Source: Nostoc sp. NMS7
GTDB lineage: Bacteria; Cyanobacteriota; Cyanobacteriia; Cyanobacteriales; Nostocaceae
DNA length: 35,601 nt
Direction of reading: 5' to 3'
Assembly (NCBI RefSeq): GCF_017115085.1
Contig: NZ_JABXKJ010000156.1
Location: 1-35,601 of the forward strand
Of this stretch, positions 14,133 to 22,771 are shown in pieces. Each line of letters opens with the position of its first letter. Within the stretch, counting starts at the first letter, position 1. Made by a program: the position numbers and the translations under genes. The notes under the pieces are model-generated. The model was not told the origin of the DNA. It saw only the letters and a list, made by a program, of their open reading frames with translations, and ran no database searches.

Positions 14133-14557
14133 TGCTTCCAACAAGTGGCTCTATTTATATAGATACTTCGGTGGCTATTTATACCATTGAAGGCAACCTT
14201 GATTATTACTCTCTTCTGCAACCACTATGGTCTAAGTTTTATGGAGGAGAAATTCAAATCATTAGCAGTGAACTAATATTAATGGAGGTTTTAGTTGTTC
14301 CATTGCGTAATGGTAATAATTCTTTAGTAGCAGACTATGAAGAACTATTATTATCATCTCAATTACAGTTAATTCCTATTAGTCAATTAATACTACGACC
14401 AGCTGCGAATCTCCGGGCTATCAGTAACCTCAAAACACCCGATGCTATTCATGCTACAACAGCTTTATCTGTTAATTCTAACCAATTTATTACCAACGAT
14501 AAAGGCTTTCATAATATTCCTGGTTTACCTGTTGTTTTATCCTCAGTGAAGTTTTAG
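14120..14557 (+). CDS. VapC-type PIN-domain ribonuclease toxin
   Basis: 145 residues forming a PIN domain, a Mg-dependent endoribonuclease that in VapC toxins usually cuts tRNA or rRNA. The acidic residues are present: D15 in IYIDTSVAIY, E51 and E56 in SSELILMEV, D108 in LKTPDAIHATTA and D127 in FITNDKGF. The region between shows the usual helical pattern. Two starts are possible: ATG at 14120, overlapping the antitoxin by 13 bp, or ATG at 14132, overlapping its stop by one base (TAATG), which would give translational coupling. The later start still keeps the catalytic strand. Confidence 0.88.
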   Translation: MGQLMLPTSGSIYIDTSVAIYTIEGNLDYYSLLQPLWSKFYGGEIQIISSELILMEVLVVPLRNGNNSLVADYEELLLSSQLQLIPISQLILRPAANLRAISNLKTPDAIHATTALSVNSNQFITNDKGFHNIPGLPVVLSSVKF

Positions 14558-14669
14558 CATCTTGAACAATGCCTACGCACTATATAATTCACAACCGCAA
14601 TCAAAAATAAAAAATTCATGCGACTGAGGCAAAAACCCTTTATAAAAATCAATCGTCTAGGATTGCTAT

Positions 14670-15704
14670 ATGTCTGATAACAACACAGACCCTCTGATAA
14701 ATTGGTTAATAGTTCTACCGTTTATATTTATTCTTTGCTTATTTATTGTTTTTTTAGCCTTTGTGAATGTTGAAGGTTTATCAACAGAGCAAAGGTTAGA
14801 TTATGGAATTAAAGCTTTAACAACTACTGGAACCATTTTTGTTGGAATTGCTGTATTCATCAATGCGTTCTATGCAGCTAAACGTGCGGAAGTTATGGAT
14901 AAAAGTGCCGAGGCTGCAAATAAGAGTGCTGAAGCTGCAAATAAAAGTGCCGAAGCTGCTTTAAGAAATGCAGAAGCAGTACAAGACAAGCAAATCACAG
15001 AACGCTTTGCAAAAGCTATTGAACAGCTTGGCAATGAAAAGATTGAAGTACGATTAGGTGCAATTTATACTCTAGAACGAATTGCTAAAGATTCTACTCA
15101 AGATCACTGGACAATCATGGAAGTCCTTACGGCTTTTGTGCGAGAGAATGCGCCTTTGAAAAAAGAGGAGAAGCAGGAATCACCAAAAATTCGCACAGAT
15201 ATTCAAGCAGCCCTTACCGTTATCGGACGCCGTAATACTGAGAATGAGCAGGAAAAACAAAGGCTGGATTTAAGTAATATCGATATCAGGGGGGTAGACC
15301 TTATTAAAGCCAATTTGGAAAGAGCAGACTTCATTTCAAGCAATTTTGAAGGAGCATTGCTCATGCAAGCTAGATTGCAAAATGCAGAATTCTACAACGC
15401 TAACCTGCGGTCAGTAGTCCTTTCCGAAGCCAACCTGCAAAAAGCATACCTTTCTGGAACCAAGCTCCAACAAGCAAACCTTTATAAAGCAAACCTACAA
15501 GGGTCATTTCTTCCAGGAGCAAACCTGCACCTGGCAAACCTTGTTGAAGCCAATTTACAAGGGGCAAATCTTTCTGGGGCTAAAAACCTAGAACAACACC
15601 AGATTGAAAGGGCAAAAGGCGATCGCACAACAATCTTACCGGAAAATCTTCAACTACCCGAACATTGGAAAGCTCAAGTTTCACCTTTAGATACTGAAAC
15701 TTGA
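14670..15704 (+). CDS. Membrane-anchored pentapeptide-repeat protein B
   Basis: 344 residues, paralogous to the 491-residue protein upstream. Two membrane segments (about 12-35 and 50-68) lead into a heptad-like stretch with four near-identical (N)KSAEAA units, 80-102, probably a coiled coil. The shared module follows: TERFAKAIEQLGNEKIEVRLGAIYTLERIAKD, HWTIMEVLTAFVRENAP and IRTDIQAALTVIGRRN. About 20 pentapeptide repeats occupy about 200-310, and the cap KGDRTTILPENLQLPEHW closes the beta-helix. An AGGA lies 10 bp before the ATG. Two truncated copies of its 5' end lie upstream at 12887 and 13707, separated by toxin-antitoxin modules. Function is unknown. Confidence 0.87.
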   Translation: MSDNNTDPLINWLIVLPFIFILCLFIVFLAFVNVEGLSTEQRLDYGIKALTTTGTIFVGIAVFINAFYAAKRAEVMDKSAEAANKSAEAANKSAEAALRNAEAVQDKQITERFAKAIEQLGNEKIEVRLGAIYTLERIAKDSTQDHWTIMEVLTAFVRENAPLKKEEKQESPKIRTDIQAALTVIGRRNTENEQEKQRLDLSNIDIRGVDLIKANLERADFISSNFEGALLMQARLQNAEFYNANLRSVVLSEANLQKAYLSGTKLQQANLYKANLQGSFLPGANLHLANLVEANLQGANLSGAKNLEQHQIERAKGDRTTILPENLQLPEHWKAQVSPLDTET

Positions 15705-15773
15705 ACCTATGAACTTCATCGCCGAACCTTTGAACTAATACAGAGAAAATATTCCCTAAGTAGGAGAGACAAA

Positions 15774-15791
15774 ATAGGACACCTGTCCTAT
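15774..15791. promoter_or_regulatory. Perfect palindrome, likely operator of the XRE/two-component operon
   Basis: ATAGGACA-CC-TGTCCTAT is an 8+2+8 perfect inverted repeat, 31 bp before the ATG of the XRE-type regulator. A further half-site, TCCTAT, lies at 15800-15805. Position and symmetry fit autoregulation by the helix-turn-helix protein encoded next. Binding is inferred. Confidence 0.55.
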
Positions 15792-15822
15792 GCTAATTAT
15801 CCTATGGGGATAAAATATAGAG

Positions 15823-16062
15823 ATGTCTGTAACAAAGCGGCTGGAAATTTTAGATTTAATTCGCGAGCTTCGGCAGCAACTCAATCTTTCTCAGAAACAG
15901 TTTGCCGCTCAAGTAGGAGTTTCCTTCAAAACAGTCAACCGTTGGGAGAATGGGCATACAGTGCCTTCACGGATGGCGCTAAAACTAATAGAAGAAATGT
16001 TACTGAAAATGGGTGAAACCGGGAAAAATCTGCTAAGTCAGTATTTTCCAAAAGCAGAGTAA
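15823..16062 (+). CDS. XRE-family helix-turn-helix regulator
   Basis: 79 residues forming one HTH_3 domain. Helices 2 and 3 are clear: LSQKQFAAQVGVSFKTVNRWENGHTVPSRMALKLIEEML, with the R-W-E-N-G signature of Cro/CI-like proteins. There is no sensor domain. It begins a plus-strand operon and ends 4 bp before the membrane histidine kinase. In the ATG choice the preceding GGGGA at 15806-15810 could serve as a weak Shine-Dalgarno. It probably binds the palindrome at 15774-15791. Similar small HTH proteins linked to PAS kinases occur in other Nostoc-type genomes. Confidence 0.85.
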   Translation: MSVTKRLEILDLIRELRQQLNLSQKQFAAQVGVSFKTVNRWENGHTVPSRMALKLIEEMLLKMGETGKNLLSQYFPKAE

Positions 16063-16066
16063 GGTT

Positions 16067-18430
16067 ATGAGTCATAAGCAGAGGACATCTAAACCCCAAA
16101 GCATCTTTGCTAACAGTAAATACAAGGGCGCATTCATCCGAGAGCAACTGCTGCACTATGTTATTGCTTTGCTATCCGTTGCTTTAGCACTGTGGGCAAC
16201 CCTGCGACTCAATCCATACCTGAGCGCCACACCTGCGGCGCTGTTTTTTGCTGCGGTGATGGTGAGTGCCTGGTACGGTGGCTTGGCTCCGGGGTTAGTT
16301 GCAACAGTTTTATCTACTTTGGCAATCAATTACTTTCTTTTCAAACCACTCTATTCGCTGAACATTACAAATTTGAATATTTTAGTATCGTTAGTTGTGT
16401 TCATGCTGACAGCAGGGTTAATTAGCTGGCTCAACGAATCACGCCGCGCAGCCCAACTGCAAGCCGAGGCCAGTCTAAAGTCACTACACGAAAGCGAGAT
16501 CAGGTTTGGTCGGTTAACAGAGTCCAATCAGGAAGCACTGCGGCAACTAGAAACAGAACTTAACCTGATTACAGATACGCTGCCAGTTCTGATTTCCTTT
16601 GTCGATTCAGAACAACGCTACCGTTTCAATAACCGAGCCTATCAAGAGTGGTTTGGGCATCCGGCGGCAGAAATTTATGGAAAGCATCTTTGGGAAGTTG
16701 TGGGTGAATCCGCTTATGAAGTAGTTCGTCCCTATGTGGAACAAGTACTGGCAGGACAGCAGGTTACTTTTGAAAGTCAAATTTCTTATAAAGATGCTGG
16801 AACACGCTACATTAATTCTATTTATGTTCCCCAGTTTAATAAACAGGGAATAGTTGAAGGGTATGCAGCTTTAATCACTGACATCAGCGATCGTCAGCAG
16901 ATACAAGCAGCGTTGCGTGAAAGTGAAGCCCGCTTTCGCCACATGGCAGACACCGCTCCTGTACTGGTGTGGATGTCCGGCACTGACACACTTTGTAACT
17001 ACTTTAATAAACCCTGGCTAGATTTTACCGGGCGGACTCTAGAGCAAGAAATGGGCAATGGGTGGGCTGAAGGTATTCATCCTGATGATTTTCAGCGTTG
17101 CTTAGATACATACATAAATGCCTTTGATGCCCGACAAAAATTTACAATGGAATATCGCCTCAGACGCTTTGATGGCGAATACCGTTGGGTTTTGGATACT
17201 GGTGTGCCTCGATTCGCACCAACGGGGGAATTTCTTGGCTATATCGGCTCTAGCGTTGATATCCACGATCGCAACTTAGCACGAGAAGCGCTACGTGACA
17301 GTGAAGAACGATACCGAATTTTAACAGAAGTGTCGCCGCAAGCTATTTGGATGGGTAATAGCGATAGTGGTATTACTTATTGCAATCAATACTGGTTAGA
17401 CTATAGCGGACTGACAATGCAGCAGACCACTGGCTATAACTGGATTTATCTCATTCACCCCGATGACCGCGATCGCGCCTTTAAAACTTCGATACAGGCT
17501 GTTGCTAACGCCACAAACTACGAAGAAGAAATTCGCTTTCGTCAAGTTTCTGATGGTAGCTATCGTTGGCATATTGTCCGGGGTTTACCATTTCGAGATC
17601 CCGCCGGACAGATTATCAAGTGGGTGGGCATCGCTAGCGACATTCACGATCGCAAAGTTGCCGAAGCCGCCCTGCAACAACTCAACGAAATGCTGGAGGA
17701 ACGGATTCAAGAGCGCACCCGCCAACTCCAAGCCGCTAACAAGGAACTCGAATCTTTCTCCTATTCAGTCTCTCACGATTTGCGGGCACCGCTTCGCCAC
17801 ATTGCCGGATTTATCGAATTGTTTCAGAAGCGGCAGACCTCAACCAGCTTAGATGAAACCAGTCAGCGTTATTTGGGGATAATCGCCGAAACTACAAAAC
17901 AGGCAGGAATCCTGATCGATGAGTTGCTGACATTTTCGCGCATGGGGCGCACCGAAATGCGCTACATCAACCTAAATATGGAAGAATTGGTACAAGAGGT
18001 CAAACGCGATTTGATTACACAAAACCCAGGACGCATAATCAATTGGCAGATCGAGGCACTGCCAGAAGTGCAGGGCGACCCCTCCATGCTGCGCCTCGTG
18101 CTTCGCAACCTGATGGGCAATGCCGTAAAATACACCCAGACTCGAAACCCAGCAGAAATCGCCGTTGGCAGTACTGACAATGAAAAGGAAGTTATCTTTT
18201 TTGTCCAAGATAACGGCGTAGGCTTTAATATGCAATATGTCCACAAGCTATTCGGAGTATTTCAACGCCTACATAGCGACCCACCATTTGAAGGAACAGG
18301 TGTTGGATTGGCAAACGTAAAGCGAATTATTCATCGCCATAATGGTCGAGTCTGGGCAGAGGCTGTAGTTGACAGTGGAGCCACCTTTTATTTCTCACTG
18401 CCTAAGTTGTTGACACAGGAGAGTGAATGA
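16067..18430 (+). CDS. Membrane PAS histidine kinase (DUF4118 sensor)
   Basis: 787 residues. The N-terminal four-helix membrane region (about 25-125) has the KdpD-like DUF4118 pattern, including AVMVSAWYGGLAPGLVATVLSTLAINYFLF. Three PAS domains follow, about 160-280, 285-405 and 410-535; the last two carry PAC-type endings (GEYRWVLDTGVPRF, GSYRWHIVRGLPFRD). A coiled coil leads to HisKA with phospho-acceptor His570 in SYSVSHDLRAPLRH. The ATPase domain shows the N box LRNLMGNAVKY, DNGVGF and GTGVGLANVKRI. This kinase end is of the phytochrome-like class that pairs with Rcp1 regulators, and such a regulator overlaps its stop by 4 bp (ATGA). The signal is unknown; no bilin or haem cysteine is evident. 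Confidence 0.92.
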   Translation: MSHKQRTSKPQSIFANSKYKGAFIREQLLHYVIALLSVALALWATLRLNPYLSATPAALFFAAVMVSAWYGGLAPGLVATVLSTLAINYFLFKPLYSLNITNLNILVSLVVFMLTAGLISWLNESRRAAQLQAEASLKSLHESEIRFGRLTESNQEALRQLETELNLITDTLPVLISFVDSEQRYRFNNRAYQEWFGHPAAEIYGKHLWEVVGESAYEVVRPYVEQVLAGQQVTFESQISYKDAGTRYINSIYVPQFNKQGIVEGYAALITDISDRQQIQAALRESEARFRHMADTAPVLVWMSGTDTLCNYFNKPWLDFTGRTLEQEMGNGWAEGIHPDDFQRCLDTYINAFDARQKFTMEYRLRRFDGEYRWVLDTGVPRFAPTGEFLGYIGSSVDIHDRNLAREALRDSEERYRILTEVSPQAIWMGNSDSGITYCNQYWLDYSGLTMQQTTGYNWIYLIHPDDRDRAFKTSIQAVANATNYEEEIRFRQVSDGSYRWHIVRGLPFRDPAGQIIKWVGIASDIHDRKVAEAALQQLNEMLEERIQERTRQLQAANKELESFSYSVSHDLRAPLRHIAGFIELFQKRQTSTSLDETSQRYLGIIAETTKQAGILIDELLTFSRMGRTEMRYINLNMEELVQEVKRDLITQNPGRIINWQIEALPEVQGDPSMLRLVLRNLMGNAVKYTQTRNPAEIAVGSTDNEKEVIFFVQDNGVGFNMQYVHKLFGVFQRLHSDPPFEGTGVGLANVKRIIHRHNGRVWAEAVVDSGATFYFSLPKLLTQESE

Positions 18431-18906
18431 AAGAACTCAAGCGAATTCTACTGATTGAAGACAGTGCCAACGATGCAGAATTAATCCTAGCCGCCTTGTC
18501 GGAAAACCATCTCGCCAACGAAGTGGTAGTAGTACGTGATGGAGAAGAAGCACTAGATTATCTTTATCGCCGGGGGTTGTTTCGGTTGCGAATGGAAGGT
18601 TATCCTGTTGTAGTGCTGCTGGATTTGAAATTACCTAAAATCGATGGACTAGAAGTACTAGCGCAACTCAAATCTGACCAACTAATGCGAGTGATTCCAG
18701 TCGTGGTATTAACCTCTTCCCGTGAGGAGCCAGACCTAGTTAGATGCTATGAGTTAGGGGTGAATGCCTATGTTGTTAAACCAGTAGATTACCATGATTT
18801 TGTCGATTCTATTAAAGGTGTGGGACTGTTTTGGGCAGTGATCAATCAGCCTCCCATTGGTGCTTTACCGCCGGCACCTCATCGTCAAGAGGAGGGCAAT
18901 CAATGA
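18427..18906 (+). CDS. Rcp1-like single-domain response regulator
   Basis: 159 residues: a stand-alone receiver domain of the Rcp1 type that accepts phosphate from phytochrome-class kinases. The acidic pair lies in LLIEDSANDAEL, and the phospho-acceptor is Asp66 in VVLLDLKLPKIDGLE. The switch threonine/serine is in VVLTSSREEPDL and the conserved lysine in VVKPVDYHDF. The insertion YLYRRGLFRLRMEGYP between helix 2 and strand 3 is typical of this subgroup. There is no output domain. Start and stop overlap the neighbours by 4 bp each (ATGA), giving strong translational coupling. Confidence 0.93.
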   Translation: MKELKRILLIEDSANDAELILAALSENHLANEVVVVRDGEEALDYLYRRGLFRLRMEGYPVVVLLDLKLPKIDGLEVLAQLKSDQLMRVIPVVVLTSSREEPDLVRCYELGVNAYVVKPVDYHDFVDSIKGVGLFWAVINQPPIGALPPAPHRQEEGNQ

Positions 18907-20870
18907 ATGTCCTACGTTTCCTGCTTTTGGAAGACAGTCTCTTAGATGCAGAGCTTACCGAAGCGATGCTAACTGAAGGGGGAATTAATTGCGAACTGAT
19001 CCGAGTCGAAACCGGTGCTGACTTCCTAGCTGCTCTGGAAACAGAGGCTTTCGATTTAATTCTTGCCGATTATGCCTTACCATCTTTTGATGGAATTTCT
19101 GCTTTAGAAATTGCCCGAAATCGCTTTCCAGAGGTTCCTTTTATCTTTGTTTCTGCCGCCTTGGGCGAAGAATTAGCGATCGAAGCTTTGAAGAACGGTG
19201 CAACCGATTATGTATTAAAACAAGGATTAGGGCGGTTAGTTCCCTCGGTACAACGGGCATTGCGGTCAGCTAAAGAGCGGCGTGAGCGCAAGCGAGCAGA
19301 GGAGTCTTTACAGAAGAGTGAAGCCAGATATCGCCGAATTGTTGATACCTCTTATGAGGGAATCTGGATGATTGACGAAGAAACCCAAACAGAGTATGTG
19401 AATCATCGGTTGTCACAGATGTTGGGCTATCCGGCTGAAGAAATACTCGGTCGTTCCTTATTTGATTTTATGGATCAGGCTGATGGCATAGCAGCCCAAG
19501 AGAAACTGGAATGGCTGAAGGGAGAAGGGAGTGATCTAAAAGAAGGTCGATTGCGTTGCAAGGATGGTTCGTACATCTGGACACTGATTTCTGCGAGAGC
19601 GATTTTTGATGAACAAAATCAGTTCTTAGGTGCGATCGCCATGTTAACAGATATCACCGATCGCAAACGCACCGAATCAGAACGCGATCGCCTTTTGCAA
19701 CTTGAGCAATTAGCGCGTGCGGAAGCAGAAGCTGCTAACCGGATAAAAGATGAGTTTTTAGCAGTACTTTCCCATGAATTGCGATCGCCACTGAATCCAA
19801 TTCTCGGTTGGGCAAAACTATTACAGAGCCGTAAATTTGATGAGAAAGCACTCAAAAAAGCACTGCAAACCATTGAGCGGAATGCCAAATTACAAGCTCA
19901 ACTAATTGAAGACTTACTGGATGTTTCTCGCATCCTCCAAGGCAAACTCAACCTGAATATGATCCCAGTCAATCTGGCATCCACCATTGAAGCCACAATG
20001 GAAACAGTGCGTTTGGCAGCAGAAGCAAAAGCCATTCAGATTGAGATGATGCTTGATCGGACTGTGGGGAAAGTTCTGGGTGATTCAGCCCGCTTACAGC
20101 AAGTCCTCTGGAACCTTTTATTAAATGCCGTCAAGTTCACCCCAACTGGAGGACAAGTAAATGTGCGATTGGAGTGCATCGACGCTCAAGCGCAGATTAC
20201 CGTCAGCGATACAGGTAAGGGTATTGATCCAGACTTCCTCCCTCATGTATTTGACTATTTCCGCCAGGGTGACAGTACTACAACTAGAAAGTTTGGTGGG
20301 CTAGGGTTAGGTTTAGCGATCGCTCGTCACTTAGTTGAGATGCACGGTGGAACGGTTGGCGCCCAAAGTCTTGGTGAGGACAAAGGAGCGAGCTTCACAG
20401 TTAGCTTACCACTGATCAAAGATGCTGCAACAATTAACGATGATACCAATGCTGATTCCTCAACTGCGGTTTTTGCCGCTTCACCCCTGATGGGTCTACA
20501 AATTCTGATTGTAGATGATAATGCTGATACCCGCGACTTTTTTACCTTTGTGCTGGAACAATTTGGAGCGATCGTCACCGCAGTCGCATCAGGAAATGAA
20601 GCATTACAAGCGCTAACACAGTCAAAGCCAGATATCTTACTCAGCGATATTGGGATGCCAGAAATGAACGGCTATATGCTGATAGAACAGGTGCGGACTC
20701 TAGAAGCACAAGGCGGCGGAAAACAGATTCCCGCGATCGCTCTGACAGCTTATGCAGGCGAAATCGATCAGCAGCAAGCACTAAAAGCCGGGTTTCAACA
20801 GCACATCGTTAAACCTGTAGCCCCAGAAGAATTGCTCATGGCCATTTCTAATTTAGTCGAATCTACTTAG
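18903..20870 (+). CDS. Hybrid histidine kinase REC-PAS-HisKA-HATPase-REC
   Basis: 655 residues. The order is an N-terminal receiver domain with Asp56 in LILADYALPSFDG, a PAS domain (about 145-265), and HisKA with His291 in LAVLSHELRSPLNPILGWAK. An ATPase domain follows (LWNLLLNAVKFTP, DTGKGID, GGLGLGLAIARHL), then a C-terminal receiver with Asp582 in LLSDIGMPEMNGY. Receivers at both ends allow it to take phosphate from another kinase and to relay or store it. The start is ATG 18903, overlapping the response regulator by 4 bp. Starts further upstream would lie wholly inside the regulator gene. It is the last gene of the operon; no output regulator follows, so the end point of the relay is elsewhere or is the XRE protein. 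Confidence 0.92.
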   Translation: MNVLRFLLLEDSLLDAELTEAMLTEGGINCELIRVETGADFLAALETEAFDLILADYALPSFDGISALEIARNRFPEVPFIFVSAALGEELAIEALKNGATDYVLKQGLGRLVPSVQRALRSAKERRERKRAEESLQKSEARYRRIVDTSYEGIWMIDEETQTEYVNHRLSQMLGYPAEEILGRSLFDFMDQADGIAAQEKLEWLKGEGSDLKEGRLRCKDGSYIWTLISARAIFDEQNQFLGAIAMLTDITDRKRTESERDRLLQLEQLARAEAEAANRIKDEFLAVLSHELRSPLNPILGWAKLLQSRKFDEKALKKALQTIERNAKLQAQLIEDLLDVSRILQGKLNLNMIPVNLASTIEATMETVRLAAEAKAIQIEMMLDRTVGKVLGDSARLQQVLWNLLLNAVKFTPTGGQVNVRLECIDAQAQITVSDTGKGIDPDFLPHVFDYFRQGDSTTTRKFGGLGLGLAIARHLVEMHGGTVGAQSLGEDKGASFTVSLPLIKDAATINDDTNADSSTAVFAASPLMGLQILIVDDNADTRDFFTFVLEQFGAIVTAVASGNEALQALTQSKPDILLSDIGMPEMNGYMLIEQVRTLEAQGGGKQIPAIALTAYAGEIDQQQALKAGFQQHIVKPVAPEELLMAISNLVEST

Positions 20871-21102
20871 ATGTTTGTGATAAACCTAGATGAAGATTAT
20901 TAATGTTACAGATTTCAAACTATTCTTCACAGGTAATATGGCATTTTTAATTGCCTGGAATATCTCCGAAAAGATTCCCGGATTTTCAAATATAAAAAAA
21001 TTTAACTCATCCCAGTGCTACGAAAACATCGCTTGTCTGACAACAAGCTCCCGCCTTTGCACGTTTTCTTAAATTGCCGTGGGATTTCGAGTCATTAGTA
21101 AC

Positions 21103-21130
21103 AATGACTAATGACCAATGACCAATAACT
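21103..21130. repeat. Heptamer tandem repeat (AATGACY type)
   Basis: Four heptamers: AATGACT, AATGACC, AATGACC, AATAACT. This is a second STRR sequence class, different from the ATTGGGC type found between other genes of the window. Confidence 0.75.
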
Positions 21131-21312
21131 AAATTTGTCTGTTGATTGTTGGCACTGTTACAACCCGTAATTTGAAAAACGTTTACTATACCTGAGTACT
21201 TTCCCAAAAAAAAGTAGTTTCTCAGGAACATAAGTCTCTTAAAACTGGAGAGGGACTTGTTGTTATTTTATCCAGCTAAATCGTAGGATCTTGGTAAATT
21301 CTAAACAATAAC

Positions 21313-21424
21313 AGGGCTGACGCAAACAATAGCTGAAATCCTGATTTTTAGGTAGAGGCAATTCATGTAGCTTTAGCTGACCGCAGGGTATTGCCCCTAC
21401 CGCGTGTAGTTTTGCGTAAGTCCT
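21313..21424. mobile_element. Miniature element (ACGCAAAC-ended family), uninterrupted copy
   Basis: The ends AGGGCTGACGCAAAC and, on the opposite strand, AGGACTTACGCAAAAC form imperfect terminal inverted repeats. Internal arms GGTAGAGGCAAT and ATTGCCCCTACC make it a long hairpin. It shows the unoccupied target AGCTAAAGC (complement of 21370-21378) of the insertion seen in copy 1. No coding capacity. It lies about 95 bp before devB. Confidence 0.7.
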
Positions 21425-21519
21425 AAATAACTAACAAAGGAAATAAAAATTAGCAAATAGGTAAGGAGAAAAGGTTAATCTATTTAGTTTTTTCTGCGCC
21501 ACTAGTTAAGAGGTAATCT

Positions 21520-22719
21520 ATGGTGCGAAACTCAAAGTTAGGGTACAGAACGTTCCCTAAGTCTATTCTGCGTCCATCCGTTGCTATAGGTATAATCGCA
21601 TCTTTATTGGTTGGCGGAATAAGTTTTTATATAGTAAAACGCTGGCAAAATTATGTAAATTCAGAGGCACAAATGCCAGCAACAAAATTGCCCCAGTTAA
21701 AAACAGTAACAGCTTTAGGGCGGATTGAACCACAGGGAAAGGTAATTAAACTCTCTGCTGCGGTGTCTACCGAAGGAAGTCAAGTAGAAAAGTTGTTGGT
21801 GAAGGAGGGAGATCGGGTAAAAGCCGGACAGATGATTGCGATTCTGAACAGCCGCGATCGCTTGCAAGCAGCATTAAAAGAGGCACAGGAAGAAGTGAAA
21901 GTAGCCCAGGCAAACCTAAACCGCACCCAAGCAGGCGCTAAACGCGGTGAAATTGCCGCCCAAAAAGCGGCGATCGCCAGCCTAGAAGCACAACGCCAAG
22001 GTGATATTAATGCCCAAGCAGCCACAATTGAGCGATTCCAAGCCGGAGTGCATAACGCCCAAGCAGAAGACGAACGTTATCAGCAACTAAATCAACAGGG
22101 CGCAATTTCCGCTTCCCAACGGGATAGCAAGCGTTTAAACTTAGAAACCGTCCAAAAAAGCTTGCAAGAAGCACAGGCACTTTTAAATCGTACCCAATCA
22201 ACCAGCCAGCAACAGATTAAAGAAGCCACAGCAAAACTTGATCAAATCGCCGAAGTGCGCGGAGTGGATGTAGAAGTTGCCCAAGCAGAAGTCAATCGTG
22301 CCGTAGCAGCGATGAATTTGGCAAAAGTTAATCTCAAACAGGCAGAGGTGCGATCGCCCCAAAATGGACAAGTATTTGAAATCCATACCCATCCTGGGGA
22401 ATTAGTATCAAATGATGGCATTGCAGATATCGGACAAACCAGCCAGATGTATGTCATAGCCGAAGTTTACGAAAGCGATATCGGCAAAGTCCATTCAGGG
22501 CAGCAAGTGCGAATATTTGGTGATTACCTCCCGATTGAATTCCAGGGAATCGTAGATCGCAAAGACTTACAGGTGCGGCGGCAGAATGTCATTAACACAG
22601 ATCCTGTCAGCAATATCGACAACCGAGTAGTAGAAGTCCATATCCGACTAGATGAAGCCTCCAGCCGAAAAGCTGCCACCTTAACTAATATGCAAGTTAA
22701 GGCAGTAATTGAACTATGA
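21520..22719 (+). CDS. devB: DevB-type membrane fusion protein of an ABC exporter
   Basis: 399 residues of the HlyD/DevB adaptor family, the periplasmic link between a DevCA ABC transporter and a TolC-like outer-membrane pore. Founding members export the glycolipids of the heterocyst envelope; paralogues serve other substrates. One membrane anchor lies at about 20-42. The first half-lipoyl domain is near 62-110 (LGRIEPQGKVIKL, VKEGDRVKAGQMIAIL). A long alpha-helical hairpin rich in Ala/Gln spans about 113-275, and the second half-lipoyl (VRSPQNGQVFEIHTHPGELV) and beta-barrel follow. Its stop is followed at once by heptamer repeats. devC lies downstream on the same strand, but a complete devA does not. 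Confidence 0.9.
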   Translation: MVRNSKLGYRTFPKSILRPSVAIGIIASLLVGGISFYIVKRWQNYVNSEAQMPATKLPQLKTVTALGRIEPQGKVIKLSAAVSTEGSQVEKLLVKEGDRVKAGQMIAILNSRDRLQAALKEAQEEVKVAQANLNRTQAGAKRGEIAAQKAAIASLEAQRQGDINAQAATIERFQAGVHNAQAEDERYQQLNQQGAISASQRDSKRLNLETVQKSLQEAQALLNRTQSTSQQQIKEATAKLDQIAEVRGVDVEVAQAEVNRAVAAMNLAKVNLKQAEVRSPQNGQVFEIHTHPGELVSNDGIADIGQTSQMYVIAEVYESDIGKVHSGQQVRIFGDYLPIEFQGIVDRKDLQVRRQNVINTDPVSNIDNRVVEVHIRLDEASSRKAATLTNMQVKAVIEL

Positions 22720-22761
22720 ATTGGGCATTGGCCATGGGGCATTGGGCATTGGGCATTGGGT
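22720..22761. repeat. Heptamer tandem repeat directly after the devB stop
   Basis: Six heptamers (ATTGGGC, ATTGGCC, ATGGGGC, ATTGGGC twice, ATTGGGT) start at the base following the devB stop codon. Same STRR class as 8670-8716. Confidence 0.85.
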
Positions 22762-22771
22762 ATAAAGTTAT

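Larger units (their letters stand above)
20871..21519. other. 649-bp intergenic region before devB with repeats
   Basis: No convincing gene; a 60-codon frame at 20890 has no coding character. It contains a heptamer repeat (21103-21130) and a miniature element (21313-21424). The last 95 bp are AT-rich and must hold the devB promoter, with AGAGGT at 21509-21514 as a likely ribosome-binding site. I could not identify a clear NtcA box. Confidence 0.5.

Noticed and set aside
17962..18246. Two antisense frames of 90-94 codons in the histidine kinase gene
   Set aside because: Fully inside a well-supported kinase domain; shadows of its coding strand.
20890..21072. 60-codon frame after the hybrid kinase
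   Set aside because: Compositionally like intergenic DNA, no ribosome-binding site, no recognised family.
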